Below, piece by piece: positions 18,064-25,426 of a stretch of DNA of 64,000 nt. Source of the DNA: JAGOTP01 sp964582475 (GTDB taxonomy: Bacteria; Patescibacteriota; Patescibacteriia; 2-12-FULL-60-25); assembly GCA_964582475.1 (NCBI GenBank), contig CAZOQS010000001.1, forward strand, positions 372,001-436,000, given 5' to 3'. The notes under the pieces were generated by a model, which searched no databases, was not told where the DNA came from, and was given only the letters and a program-made list of their open reading frames with translations. The translations under genes and the position numbers were made by a program. Numbering within the stretch: position 1 is the stretch's first letter; every line of letters starts with the position of its first letter.

Positions 18064-18696
18064 ATGATTCAAAAACGTACCGTTCTCATTGCTGGAGTTA
18101 TTGTAATGGTCATCCTTATCCTCGGGGCAACGAGTGCCGTTTTTGCCTATGGGATCACACGTAAGCAGTGGGAGGGGAGCGCAACGCGGACCTTCGCGAG
18201 CCTTACGTCCTTCCCCGCTGGGAAAGTAGATGGCGAGAAGGCCGTCTATTCTGATTACCTTGCACAGGTTGATGCGCAACGCGTCTACTTAAAAACGGAA
18301 GACGCACGTCAACGTCAGCTCCCAACGGACGTGAATAGCGAAACACGAGAAGCCGCCTACAACCAGATTATCCAAATTGCCGGGTTGAATGCGCTCGCCA
18401 AAGAAAATCAGGTCACGATCTCTGATGTCGATATCGACAAGGCCTTCGATGATTTTGTCGCTCAGTCTGGGACATCGACCCAGCCAGGAGAAATCGATGC
18501 CTTTTTGAAAGAATCATTCGGTTGGGACCGAGCCGCCTTCAAGAACTACTTCATTCGTCCGGGAGTCTTGAGCCAAGCCCTTCGCGCCAAAATGCCAGGA
18601 ACGACCGAAGAAGAGAAAGGGGAAGCGCTTGGAAAAAAGTTGGACGAGCGTTTGAAGAAAGAAGACGTGAAGAAATATTTGATTATCGCTCCGTAA
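18064..18696 (+). CDS. SurA N-terminal-like membrane-anchored protein
   Basis: 210 residues from the ATG at 18064. One N-terminal membrane helix (about 7-29) is followed by a helical extracytoplasmic domain resembling the SurA/PrsA chaperone N-domain (EAAYNQIIQIAGLNALAKEN, then VTISDVDIDKAFDDF). No parvulin-type prolyl isomerase domain follows, so it would be a holdase-like chaperone, not an isomerase. This is inference. A TACTAT ends eight bases before the ATG, inside the previous stop region. A very strong hairpin follows at 18729-18774. Confidence 0.8.
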   Translation: MIQKRTVLIAGVIVMVILILGATSAVFAYGITRKQWEGSATRTFASLTSFPAGKVDGEKAVYSDYLAQVDAQRVYLKTEDARQRQLPTDVNSETREAAYNQIIQIAGLNALAKENQVTISDVDIDKAFDDFVAQSGTSTQPGEIDAFLKESFGWDRAAFKNYFIRPGVLSQALRAKMPGTTEEEKGEALGKKLDERLKKEDVKKYLIIAP

Positions 18697-18728
18697 GTTG
18701 GGTGAAGGTGGTTTCCTAAAACTGAAAA

Positions 18729-18774
18729 CCGCGCCCCTGAGAAGCTCGCGTGTACGCGATTCTCGGGGGCGCGG
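18729..18774. terminator. Very strong GC-rich hairpin, probably bidirectional terminator
   Basis: Fifteen-base-pair stem (18729-18743 with 18760-18774, one G-U pair) continued by an inner TCGCG/CGCGA stem. The minus-strand side ends in TTTTCAGTTTT, a good U-tract. The plus-strand side is followed by CGTTGTTGTTG, weaker. It closes the surA-N-like gene. Its left arm and flank are nearly identical to the hairpin at 55356-55421. Confidence 0.7.
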
Positions 18775-18952
18775 CGTTGTTGTTGCTCCCAGCCATCTCC
18801 ATGACTGGTTTGTTTTTCAAGTTGTGGTGGCCGACCTACGGCTCGTCGCCAGCGCCATACCCCTAACGGGACGGGTACATTTTGTATAGTGCGCGTTTAT
18901 CAGTCTTCCGTTGTATTAAAAGAATGCCTTAGTTGGGCCGAACAATTCCCTT
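18775..18952. other. Spacer without recognised gene
   Basis: Between the hairpin and the tRNA-Thr terminator I see no convincing ORF. On the minus strand there is a TATACA at about 18884-18889, but only very short ORFs (5 and 13 codons) follow it before the hairpin. A small RNA ending at the hairpin is possible but unproven. Confidence 0.4.
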
Positions 18953-18983
18953 TGAAAACAAAAACTCCCTCGGATGAGGGAGT
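18953..18983 (-). terminator. Rho-independent terminator of tRNA-Thr
   Basis: ACTCCCTC (18964-18971) pairs with GAGGGAGT (18976-18983) around a four-base loop. On the minus strand it is followed by TTTTGTTTTC. Confidence 0.85.
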
Positions 18984-18990
18984 CTCTGCA

Positions 18991-19066
18991 TGGAGCCAAT
19001 TCCGGGAGTCGAACCCGGGACCTCTGCTTTACGAAAGCATTGCTCTACCAACTGAGCTAAATTGGC
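18991..19066 (-). tRNA. tRNA-Thr (anticodon CGT)
   Basis: The minus strand reads a full cloverleaf starting GCCAATT and ending AATTGGC-T-CCA. The D-arm is GCTCAGTTGGTAGAGC, the anticodon loop is TTCGTAA (anticodon CGT), and the T-arm is CCGGGTTCGACTCCCGG. CCA is encoded. Position 27-43 is an A-G mismatch. It lies downstream of tRNA-Gly, probably on the same transcript. Confidence 0.95.
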
Positions 19067-19070
19067 GCCT

Positions 19071-19104
19071 CTCTGGTGAAAACACGTGAGCATCCTCACC
19101 AGAG
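19071..19104. other. Hairpin between two tRNAs
   Basis: CTCTGGTGA (19071-19079) pairs with TCACCAGAG (19096-19104). No U-tract follows on either strand, so this is more likely a processing hairpin in a tRNA-Gly/tRNA-Thr precursor than a terminator. Confidence 0.5.
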
Positions 19105-19150
19105 TTTCACCTTGTCATTCCACCTTCGTCCGTTTTGCGAACTGGGTGGG

Positions 19151-19225
19151 TGGAGCGGGTAAGGGGAATCGAACCCCTCTTTGGTGCTTGGGAAGCACCC
19201 ATAATAACCACTATACGATACCCGC
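19151..19225 (-). tRNA. tRNA-Gly (anticodon CCC)
   Basis: The minus strand starts GCGGGTA and ends TTACCCGC-T-CCA. The anticodon loop TTCCCAA gives anticodon CCC, and the T-arm is GGGGTTCGATTCCCC. CCA is encoded. It is upstream of tRNA-Thr in the same orientation. Confidence 0.95.
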
Positions 19226-19353
19226 GGGGTCTCAATGTGGCCCAGAAAAGGCATAGATCTGAACTATGCGTTTCTCCAGATGTGCCCGCAGTATAGGGGA
19301 TGGTCCTTTGGAAATCAAGGGAAATACACTGTGGATGAACGAAAAAAATGGCT

Positions 19354-20496
19354 TTAACGCGTAGAATAGCGCTCGTGGAGTTCTGCATGCGCTAAACTTT
19401 CACTCCGGCGGCGAACGGCAACGCTTTGGGCGAGTCCGACATTGATCCAGACCACGACGAGTGAAGAAGCGGCACTCGAGACAAAGGGAAGAGGAATACC
19501 CGTAATAGGTAAGACCCCCAGGTTCATTCCGGCATTTTCGACCACATGGACCAGGAGGGTTGCGCCCAGACCGATGAGCAAGAGGGCGGCGAAGTCATCG
19601 CCTGAGGCAAGGGCAGTCAGAACATAGCGCGTAAAGAGCCAGCCGAAGAGGATGATCGTAACAGCAATTCCAACGAATCCCAGCTCTTCTCCCACCACGG
19701 CAAAAATAAAGTCTGTCGCTGCTTCTGGAAGGAAACGTAAACGAGCCTGTGAGCCTTCCCCGATCCCTTTTCCAAGCCAGCCTCCCGAGCCGATTGCGAT
19801 ACGTGCTTGAGCGGCGTTATACCCGGAGCCACGCATATCGGCGGTTGGATTGATGAAGGCGGCGATACGTTCTTTTTGATACGGCTTGAGAGCAAAGTTC
19901 CAGCTGAGGCCGATCGTAACAGCGGCCAAGATCGGAAGCACGAGCCAGGCGAAGCGCGGAAGTCCGGCGAATAAAGCCATCGCTCCCCAGATGGCGAGCA
20001 TGACCATCGCGGAACCAAAGTCTGGCTGCAAAAAGACGAGGGCAATGTAGATTCCTGTTGCAGCGCCACTTCGTAAGAAGCTCGGCCAATTCAGACGGCC
20101 ATGTCCGTGCCGAGCCATGAAAGCGGCGAGATAGGCGGCTAAACAGATCTTCGCGGGTTCTACCGGCTGAAACGAGAATCCTCCAAATACGAACCAACCC
20201 TGTGTGCCGCGAATTGTTTTTCCAAAGATTAAAACGGAAGCTAAGAGAACTAATCCCACGACATAGATCACTGCTGAGAGCGAACGCAGGTGCCGATAGT
20301 CTATCACCGTCAGCATGAACGCGACCGACAGCCCAATGCCCAACGCTGCTAACTGTTTGTAGAAGGAGAAGAGATCGATTGGATCGCGAGAGATGCCGAT
20401 GCCGTAGATAACCGAAAGACCGATCGCGACCAAAGATGCCGCAGCGATCAAGAGTCCCCAATCGAGGCGTTCAAACAGAACGAAGACGCGCTGCAT
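19354..20496 (-). CDS. rodA: RodA/FtsW-family SEDS peptidoglycan glycosyltransferase
   Basis: 380-residue polytopic membrane protein that polymerises lipid II during elongation. The catalytic-loop region LPEAATDFIFAVVGEELGFVG matches RodA, as do QGWFVFGGFSFQPVEPAKI near TM4 and LPITGIPLPF near the end. The usual SEDS sequence after LPF is S-Y-G-G-S-S; here it is V-S-S-A-A-S-S, a departure at a highly conserved site. The start at 20496 is supported by TATGCT ending six bases upstream. A RodA role is preferred over FtsW because of the GIPLPF form. Confidence 0.9.
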   Translation of the reverse strand: MQRVFVLFERLDWGLLIAAASLVAIGLSVIYGIGISRDPIDLFSFYKQLAALGIGLSVAFMLTVIDYRHLRSLSAVIYVVGLVLLASVLIFGKTIRGTQGWFVFGGFSFQPVEPAKICLAAYLAAFMARHGHGRLNWPSFLRSGAATGIYIALVFLQPDFGSAMVMLAIWGAMALFAGLPRFAWLVLPILAAVTIGLSWNFALKPYQKERIAAFINPTADMRGSGYNAAQARIAIGSGGWLGKGIGEGSQARLRFLPEAATDFIFAVVGEELGFVGIAVTIILFGWLFTRYVLTALASGDDFAALLLIGLGATLLVHVVENAGMNLGVLPITGIPLPFVSSAASSLVVVWINVGLAQSVAVRRRSESLAHAELHERYSTR

Positions 20497-20502
20497 GCGA
20501 AG

Positions 20503-20508
20503 AGCATA
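20503..20508 (-). promoter_or_regulatory. -10 box TATGCT, six bases before rodA ATG
   Basis: Minus-strand TATGCT at 20508-20503, six bases from the ATG at 20496. The expected transcription start coincides with the start codon, so a leaderless transcript is likely. Confidence 0.45.
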
Positions 20509-20551
20509 GCGGGACGAAGACGTGGCGGCTAGGGGAGTGGATCGGGACGCT

Positions 20552-21415
20552 TTACAGACGATCGGTTGAGAGGTAGCTGGCCGGATCTAAGATGTCGACG
20601 TACGGCGTAATTTCAACTTGGTCGACACCACCGACTTCTTCGAGCCATTGCAAGGAAATAGCCCGTTCTTCATTGGGTTTTAATTCGCGTACATCCACTT
20701 TGTTGACGGCGAGCGGAATGCCTTGCCGAAGAAGTGTGACGTAGAGCTCAACGTTCCAATAGCCGTATCCCGAGTTGTTTGTGAGAGTAAAGTCTGTTTT
20801 TCCGACGCCTTCGCCTAACGAGATGTATTCCGGTTCCTCGCTAAAGATAAAGTCCTGACGTTGGAGCGCAAAGGCTTCAAAATTCCCCTCAACGTCTGGG
20901 AGGAGGACGCGCTGCCAACGAATGGATTGGATATCGAGTTGTGGATCGCCATCGCCTTTGAAGCCGAGCTGAGTGAGCGGACGAGTGCTTCGTGGCAGAA
21001 TAACAGCCTCTTGCGGAGGGCTGAGCAGTTCCCCGAGTTTGAAAACATAGGTAACTTTTGCCGACCAGAGATCGTTGGGGTTGCTCAAGCTACTCAGAAG
21101 GTCGAGGCGATCATCCGTTGCTGCGAAGGCACGAACGTCCCCAGGCTGAAGAGGCTCCGGAGCAATGCGACGAATAGCATCAAGCGGGACAACTTGTTGG
21201 GCGATTTGTTTGTGAATGCGCGATTCACGCGGCCAGGAGATCAGATAGGCGTCCACGTAGGACCAAATAGTGAACCCCCAAAATAAGACGCTGAGCCCTG
21301 CGAGGAAGCCGTAGCCAAGCCGGCGTAGACCTAGATGGTGTTTGACCCACCAGGAGGCGGCTGCCAAATCACCGGCGCTCATTCCGGTTCCAATCTGATG
21401 TTCTGAAGGAAGCAT
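20552..21415 (-). CDS. Membrane-anchored protein of unknown function
   Basis: 287 residues, family not recognised. A basic N-terminal segment precedes one membrane helix (about 36-56, YGFLAGLSVLFWGFTIWSYV), then an extracytoplasmic beta-rich domain with patterns such as DFTLTNNSGYGYWNVELYVT that suggest an immunoglobulin-like fold. It shares its strand with rodA, 55 bases further on, so it may work in the elongation machinery. It is divergent from gyrB. Start supported by TATACT six bases upstream. Confidence 0.72.
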   Translation of the reverse strand: MLPSEHQIGTGMSAGDLAAASWWVKHHLGLRRLGYGFLAGLSVLFWGFTIWSYVDAYLISWPRESRIHKQIAQQVVPLDAIRRIAPEPLQPGDVRAFAATDDRLDLLSSLSNPNDLWSAKVTYVFKLGELLSPPQEAVILPRSTRPLTQLGFKGDGDPQLDIQSIRWQRVLLPDVEGNFEAFALQRQDFIFSEEPEYISLGEGVGKTDFTLTNNSGYGYWNVELYVTLLRQGIPLAVNKVDVRELKPNEERAISLQWLEEVGGVDQVEITPYVDILDPASYLSTDRL

Positions 21416-21421
21416 GGCCTC

Positions 21422-21427
21422 AGTATA
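21422..21427 (-). promoter_or_regulatory. Extended -10 box TGATATACT, six bases before ATG
   Basis: Minus-strand TATACT at 21427-21422 with an upstream TGA, ending six bases from the ATG at 21415. Leaderless start likely. Confidence 0.55.
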
Positions 21428-21480
21428 TCATCCACTTCTCTTCGAGCCTACCTCCTGGTACCATCCGGCCAACTCTTTCT

Positions 21481-23520
21481 ATGGCAAAAACACCCGCGAA
21501 GAACGGCTACAGCGCCGACCAGATTTCGGTCCTTGAAGGTTTGGAACCGGTGCGCAAGCGCCCGGGCATGTATATCGGATCCACCGGTCCGGAAGGCTTA
21601 TTTCATTTACTGCGTGAAACCGTAGACAACTGTTTTGATGAAGCGATGGCTGGGCACGCTGATGCGATTTCGATCACGTTGCTCCCAAACGATAAGATTC
21701 AAGTCACCGATAACGGTCGTGGGATTCCTGTTGATACGCACAAGCAATATGGCGTGTCCGCGCTTGAGCTCGTCATGACGAAGTTGCACGCCGGTGGAAA
21801 ATTCGGGGGAGAATCGAGTGGCTATAAAATTTCTGGTGGGTTGCACGGGGTGGGTGTGTCCGTCGTGAACGCCCTCTCGGATGACCTTGAAGTGATCGTC
21901 GAACGTGATGGTGGGAAGTGGCAACAGTTCTACAAGTGTGGAAAACCACAGGGGGATGTGAAGCGGATCGGAAAGAGCGACCAGCACGGTACAACGATCA
22001 TTTTTCATCCAGACATCACGATCTTTACGGAGGGTATTACGATCGATCACCAGCGCATCATCGACCACTACCGTCAGCAGTGCTATTTGACCAAGGGAAT
22101 TCGCCTAACGGTCACGAATGCGCGTGAAGCGGGCCAGCAGGATGTCTACGGCTTCTATTTCGAAGGAGGTGTTGCTTCCTATACGCGGTTTTTGAACCAT
22201 AAAAAGCAACCAAAACACGAGAATATCTTTTTGGTTGAGAAGCAGGTCGATAAAACCGAAGTTTCGGTCGCGTTGCAGTACACGGACGATTACTCCGAGA
22301 CGCTCTATGCCTTCACGAACAACATCACGAACCCAGAGGGGGGAACGCACGTTCAAGGGTTCCGTGCTGCGCTGACACGCGTATTGAATAGCTACGCCCG
22401 CACCAAAGGGTTTATCAAAGAAAAGGACGATAACCTCTCGGGAGAAGATGTCCGTGAAGGTTTGACAGCCGTGATCTCGATTCGCTACCCAGAACCACAG
22501 TTCGAAGGTCAGACGAAGGCGAAGCTTGGAACGCAGGAGGTCCGTGGAGCGGTCGAAGCGGTCATGAGTGAAGCCTTCACCATGTTCCTTGAAGAACATC
22601 CACGTGATGGGCAGATGATTCTCGAGAAGTGTGTCTTGGCCCAGCGTGCTCGTGCAGCTGCTCGTGCCGCGCGTGAAACCGTGCTGCGCAAAGGGGTGCT
22701 CGAAGGCATGATGCTTCCGGGGAAACTCGCCGACTGTGCGAACCGTGACCCATCCGTGTGTGAGCTCTACATCGTTGAGGGGGACTCCGCTGGAGGTTCC
22801 GCGAAGCAAGGTCGCAACCGCGACAACCAAGCGATTCTGCCGTTGCGTGGAAAGATTTTGAACGTGGAGCGTGCGCGTTTGGATAAAATGTTGGGCAATG
22901 AGCAGATTAAAAACCTCGTCATTGCGATGGGAACAAACATTGGTGAGATGTTTGATCTCACGAAGCTGCGCTACGGTCGCGTGATCATCATGACCGACGC
23001 CGACGTCGACGGAGCGCACATCCGTACGCTCTTGTTAACCTTGTTCTACCGCTATTTCCCACTGCTCATCACCAATGGAAATATCTACATCGCTCAGCCA
23101 CCGCTGTTCCGTTTGCAGCGTGGAAAAGAAATTCGCTACGCCTATAGCGAAGAAGAGCGTGACAAGGGGATGGAAGAAATGATGAAGGCGAAAGAAGAGC
23201 GCGCCACGAAAGCCAAGAAGGGAAAAGAAGAAAAAACCGAAGAGGTGTCAGAGACGCCCGTCGTGATCGAAGAGCCAATCGAAGGGATGATGAGCGTGAA
23301 TGGAATCAACATCCAGCGCTACAAAGGTTTGGGAGAAATGAACCCAGAGCAGTTGTGGGAGACGACGATGGACCCAGAGCGTCGCTTGATGAAACGTGTT
23401 ACCGTAGATGATGCACAGAAGGCGGACGAGATGTTCGATATTTTGATGGGGAGTGACGTTGCTCCACGTAAGCGCTTTATTCAAGCGAATGCGAAGCACG
23501 TGAAAGACCTCGACGTTTAA
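21481..23520 (+). CDS. gyrB: DNA gyrase subunit B
   Basis: ATPase subunit of DNA gyrase (679 residues), which introduces negative supercoils with GyrA. The GHKL domain shows VRKRPGMYIGSTGPEG, ETVDNCFDEAMAG, DNGRGIPVD and GGLHGVGVSVVNALS. The TOPRIM domain shows EGDSAGGSAKQGRNR, LPLRGKILNVE and MTDADVDGAHI. The C-terminus has RYKGLGEMNPEQLWETTMDP. Between about residues 555 and 600 there is a Lys/Glu-rich insertion within the TOPRIM/C-terminal region. ParE is an alternative, but the C-terminal wording favours GyrB. Confidence 0.95.
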   Translation: MAKTPAKNGYSADQISVLEGLEPVRKRPGMYIGSTGPEGLFHLLRETVDNCFDEAMAGHADAISITLLPNDKIQVTDNGRGIPVDTHKQYGVSALELVMTKLHAGGKFGGESSGYKISGGLHGVGVSVVNALSDDLEVIVERDGGKWQQFYKCGKPQGDVKRIGKSDQHGTTIIFHPDITIFTEGITIDHQRIIDHYRQQCYLTKGIRLTVTNAREAGQQDVYGFYFEGGVASYTRFLNHKKQPKHENIFLVEKQVDKTEVSVALQYTDDYSETLYAFTNNITNPEGGTHVQGFRAALTRVLNSYARTKGFIKEKDDNLSGEDVREGLTAVISIRYPEPQFEGQTKAKLGTQEVRGAVEAVMSEAFTMFLEEHPRDGQMILEKCVLAQRARAAARAARETVLRKGVLEGMMLPGKLADCANRDPSVCELYIVEGDSAGGSAKQGRNRDNQAILPLRGKILNVERARLDKMLGNEQIKNLVIAMGTNIGEMFDLTKLRYGRVIIMTDADVDGAHIRTLLLTLFYRYFPLLITNGNIYIAQPPLFRLQRGKEIRYAYSEEERDKGMEEMMKAKEERATKAKKGKEEKTEEVSETPVVIEEPIEGMMSVNGINIQRYKGLGEMNPEQLWETTMDPERRLMKRVTVDDAQKADEMFDILMGSDVAPRKRFIQANAKHVKDLDV

Positions 23521-23546
23521 TCTTTTATTTTTTCATTCATCCCACT

Positions 23547-24314
23547 ATGGCTTCTTGGGATAAGCTCCTTCGTACCTTAGGCTTCACTGAGAGTGAATCA
23601 AAGTTGTATCTTGTTTCGCTTGAAACAGGTCCAGCGACTGTTCAGGATCTCGCCAAGCAGGCCAAGATCTCTCGTGTCACGGCTTACGCCGCTGTCGATG
23701 CACTCATGCGGAACAGTCTGATGAGTACGCTTCAGCAAGGAAAGAAGCGATTATTTTCGGCTGAATCGCCAGATCGTCTGATTGCCTTCATGCAGACCCG
23801 CATGCAACACATGCAGACCACGCTGAAAGAAGTGGAGGCATCGGTTGAAGAGTTGCGTTTGCTCCAGCGTGGAGAAAAGCCAATTGTGAAGATGTTTACT
23901 GGAAAAGAGGGGATTCGTGCCTTGCAGAACGACCTGTTGCAGGTGGCTCCAAAGACATTGGACGAAGTCGCGAACTTCGACGAGGTCCTTCGTTTGTACC
24001 CGACGGATATGGATGGGAACCGAGAGTATTTCCAGAAACTCGACAAGATTCGCCCAAAACGCCGGTTAATTTTTTACAGCCGTGGGGAGAACCAAATTCG
24101 TGGCGGCTTTCCAGACGAGCACATTGCCGTCGTGAAAGAGACCGGTCCAAGTAAATTGTTTGCCGATATTCAGGTGTATGGGAATCGCGTGGTGATGTCG
24201 ACGCTTCGTGGCGAAATTATCGGTATCTTGATTGAAAGCCAAGATCTCGCGGATGCGTTCCGTGAAATGTTCGGACACATGTGGAACAACGTGCAGGACA
24301 AGCGCATCAGCTAA
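23547..24314 (+). CDS. TrmB-family transcriptional regulator
   Basis: 255 residues. The N-terminal winged helix-turn-helix (LGFTESESKLYLVSLETG, then TVQDLAKQAKISRVTAYAAV) is the TrmB type usually found in archaea and in candidate-phyla bacteria. Next come a short coiled coil (HMQTTLKEVEASVEELRLL) and a C-terminal phospholipase-D-like regulatory region without clear sugar-binding residues. Follows gyrB by 26 bases and could be co-transcribed. A GC-rich hairpin that marks a neighbouring island begins 29 bases after its stop. The target genes are unknown. Confidence 0.88.
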   Translation: MASWDKLLRTLGFTESESKLYLVSLETGPATVQDLAKQAKISRVTAYAAVDALMRNSLMSTLQQGKKRLFSAESPDRLIAFMQTRMQHMQTTLKEVEASVEELRLLQRGEKPIVKMFTGKEGIRALQNDLLQVAPKTLDEVANFDEVLRLYPTDMDGNREYFQKLDKIRPKRRLIFYSRGENQIRGGFPDEHIAVVKETGPSKLFADIQVYGNRVVMSTLRGEIIGILIESQDLADAFREMFGHMWNNVQDKRIS

Positions 24315-24342
24315 AAACAGAATCGTTTCTAAAAAAGAAGAC

Positions 24343-24397
24343 GCCCGGTCCGAGTTCTGCGAAACGCGTGTGCGTCTCTGCTGGAACTCGGCCGGGC
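24343..24397 (-). terminator. GC-rich terminator hairpin closing the 24.3-25.1 kb minus-strand unit
   Basis: GCCCGG-(T)-CCGAGTTC (24343-24357) pairs with GAACTCGG-CCGGGC (24384-24397), a 14-pair stem with one bulge. On the minus strand the stem is followed by GTCTTCTTTTTTAG, a strong U-tract. On the plus strand the following bases are not U-rich. Confidence 0.8.
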
Positions 24398-24760
24398 CTT
24401 TGAGTGTCTCCTCTTCTGGTGGTCGTCGCTCGTCATCCATGAGGACGGAGAGCGGATGCTCGCGGCGTGCTGCGTTCGCAGCGCGAAGGCGGATGCCTGT
24501 TCGTGCAGTGCAGCTGTTCGCGAGAACGATCTCGTCGGAACGACGAGCGGGTAGACCGGGGATCCGGTCACGAGCGAGCGCAGGCGGTCGACGGCGGAGC
24601 GACGCAGTTGTGGATGCTATCGCCAGTCGATTAGGTTACGCTCGAATGATCAGCGCAGGTCAGCGGCGGGTGTGACGAGCTTGTCTGTTACCGCTAGCTG
24701 ATGTCGCGCCGAGTCGCATGTCATGTTGCGGAGTCCGAGATCGCGCCAGCGTGGCGCGTT
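24398..24760 (-). other. GC-rich stretch without recognised gene (long 3' region)
   Basis: About 360 bases between the stop of the TGGGRP-repeat gene and its terminator. I see no ORF with a ribosome-binding site on either strand. The open frames present run into the hairpin or antisense to trmB. It may be a long 3' untranslated or structured RNA segment of the same transcript. Base composition matches the island, not the neighbouring genes. Confidence 0.4.
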
Positions 24761-24952
24761 CTACGGGCGTCCGCCGCCGGTCTGCTTGTGGCAGGGGCGT
24801 CCGCCGCCGGTGTCGGTGCGCGGGTGCCCGTCGCCCATGTGGTGGCGGGTGCAGGGGCGCCCGCCGCCGGTCGGTGCGCGCGGGCGCCCACCTCCGGTCG
24901 TGAGCCAGACGGAAGAAGAGGAGTTGTGACGGTGCGAATGTGCCATGTTCAT
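24761..24952 (-). CDS. Small TGGGRP-repeat protein, novel
   Basis: 63 residues beginning MNMAHSHRHNSSSS, His- and Ser-rich, followed by five repeats of a six-residue unit: four TGGGRP and one variant MGDGHP. I recognise no family. The ATG at 24952 has a near-perfect Shine-Dalgarno (AGGAGG, six to seven bases upstream), and a consensus promoter lies 136 bases further up. The underlying 17-base DNA units start at 24765, 24795, 24822, 24855 and 24882, always a multiple of three apart, which supports translation. The plus strand of the same repeats could encode RPPPV units but has no Shine-Dalgarno. The product may bind metal or nucleic acid; this is a guess. Confidence 0.6.
   Translation of the reverse strand: MNMAHSHRHNSSSSVWLTTGGGRPRAPTGGGRPCTRHHMGDGHPRTDTGGGRPCHKQTGGGRP
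24765..24898. repeat. Five in-frame 17-base GC-rich repeats
   Basis: Units of the form GGGCGTCCGCCGCCGGT at 24765-24781, 24795-24811, 24822-24838 (degenerate), 24855-24871 and 24882-24898 (two changes in the core). Spacings are 30, 27, 33 and 27 bases. Confidence 0.9.
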
Positions 24953-25094
24953 GAGAGTGCCCTCCTGGGCGTGTTCGTTGTGGGTGCGGCTGATGAGCCT
25001 ACCCGGTTCCGTTGCGGCGTTCCCCACATTTCAGGCTAGAACTTGGGCTGTTGAGCCTGTCCTTTTGAGTAGCCTGGTCTTGAGAGAACTGACA

Positions 25095-25123
25095 AATTTA
25101 GCAGAAATAAGAGAAATTGTCAA
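25095..25123 (-). promoter_or_regulatory. Consensus sigma70-like promoter (minus)
   Basis: TTGACA at 25123-25118, 17-base spacer, TAAATT at 25100-25095, all on the minus strand. It should start transcription near 25088 and give the TGGGRP-repeat gene a leader of about 136 bases. Confidence 0.8.
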
Positions 25124-25280
25124 GCAAATAGCTCTTTTTGGCTGTATTACAATATAAAATCGCATTGATCCCTCGAAAAATGGATAGGGAAGCTGAACAA
25201 AATAACGCAATATAAATGAAAGAAGCATATTTATCGCTTGTTTTAGCAAAAAAACAGGTTTGTTTGACGTACACAGAAGC

Positions 25281-25308
25281 TTGACAAAATCGCAAAATGT
25301 GCTATAGT
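25281..25308 (+). promoter_or_regulatory. Consensus sigma70-like promoter (plus)
   Basis: TTGACA at 25281-25286, 16-base spacer, TATAGT at 25303-25308. The transcript would start near 25315, 112 bases before the membrane-protein ATG. It is divergent from the promoter at 25095-25123, with about 160 AT-rich bases between the two -35 boxes. Confidence 0.8.
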
Positions 25309-25366
25309 TGTCTGTTCTTTCGACAGCTCGAGCATGTTGTTTCGAGACATCATGACGACTGACTGG

Positions 25367-25420
25367 AAACGCTGAGCTAGGGGACAAGGTGTCCTTACCT
25401 CGCATCGGCGTTTACTGGAG
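25367..25420 (+). promoter_or_regulatory. Structured 5' leader and ribosome-binding site
   Basis: AAACGC (25367-25372) can pair with GCGTTT (25408-25413), enclosing a small GGAC/GTCC hairpin (25382-25394). The Shine-Dalgarno-like TGGAG (25416-25420) follows three bases after this stem and six bases before the ATG at 25427. The arrangement could control translation, but no known riboswitch is recognised. Confidence 0.4.
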
Positions 25421-25426
25421 TCGATC

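Noticed and set aside
24398..24760. Second small gene downstream of the TGGGRP gene (an 80-residue GTG-start frame)
   Set aside because: It runs through the terminator hairpin into antisense trmB sequence and lacks a ribosome-binding site.
24701..25039. Plus-strand ORFs across the GGGRP repeats (RPPPV-type repeats)
   Set aside because: No Shine-Dalgarno or promoter on that strand, whereas the minus strand has both with correct spacing.
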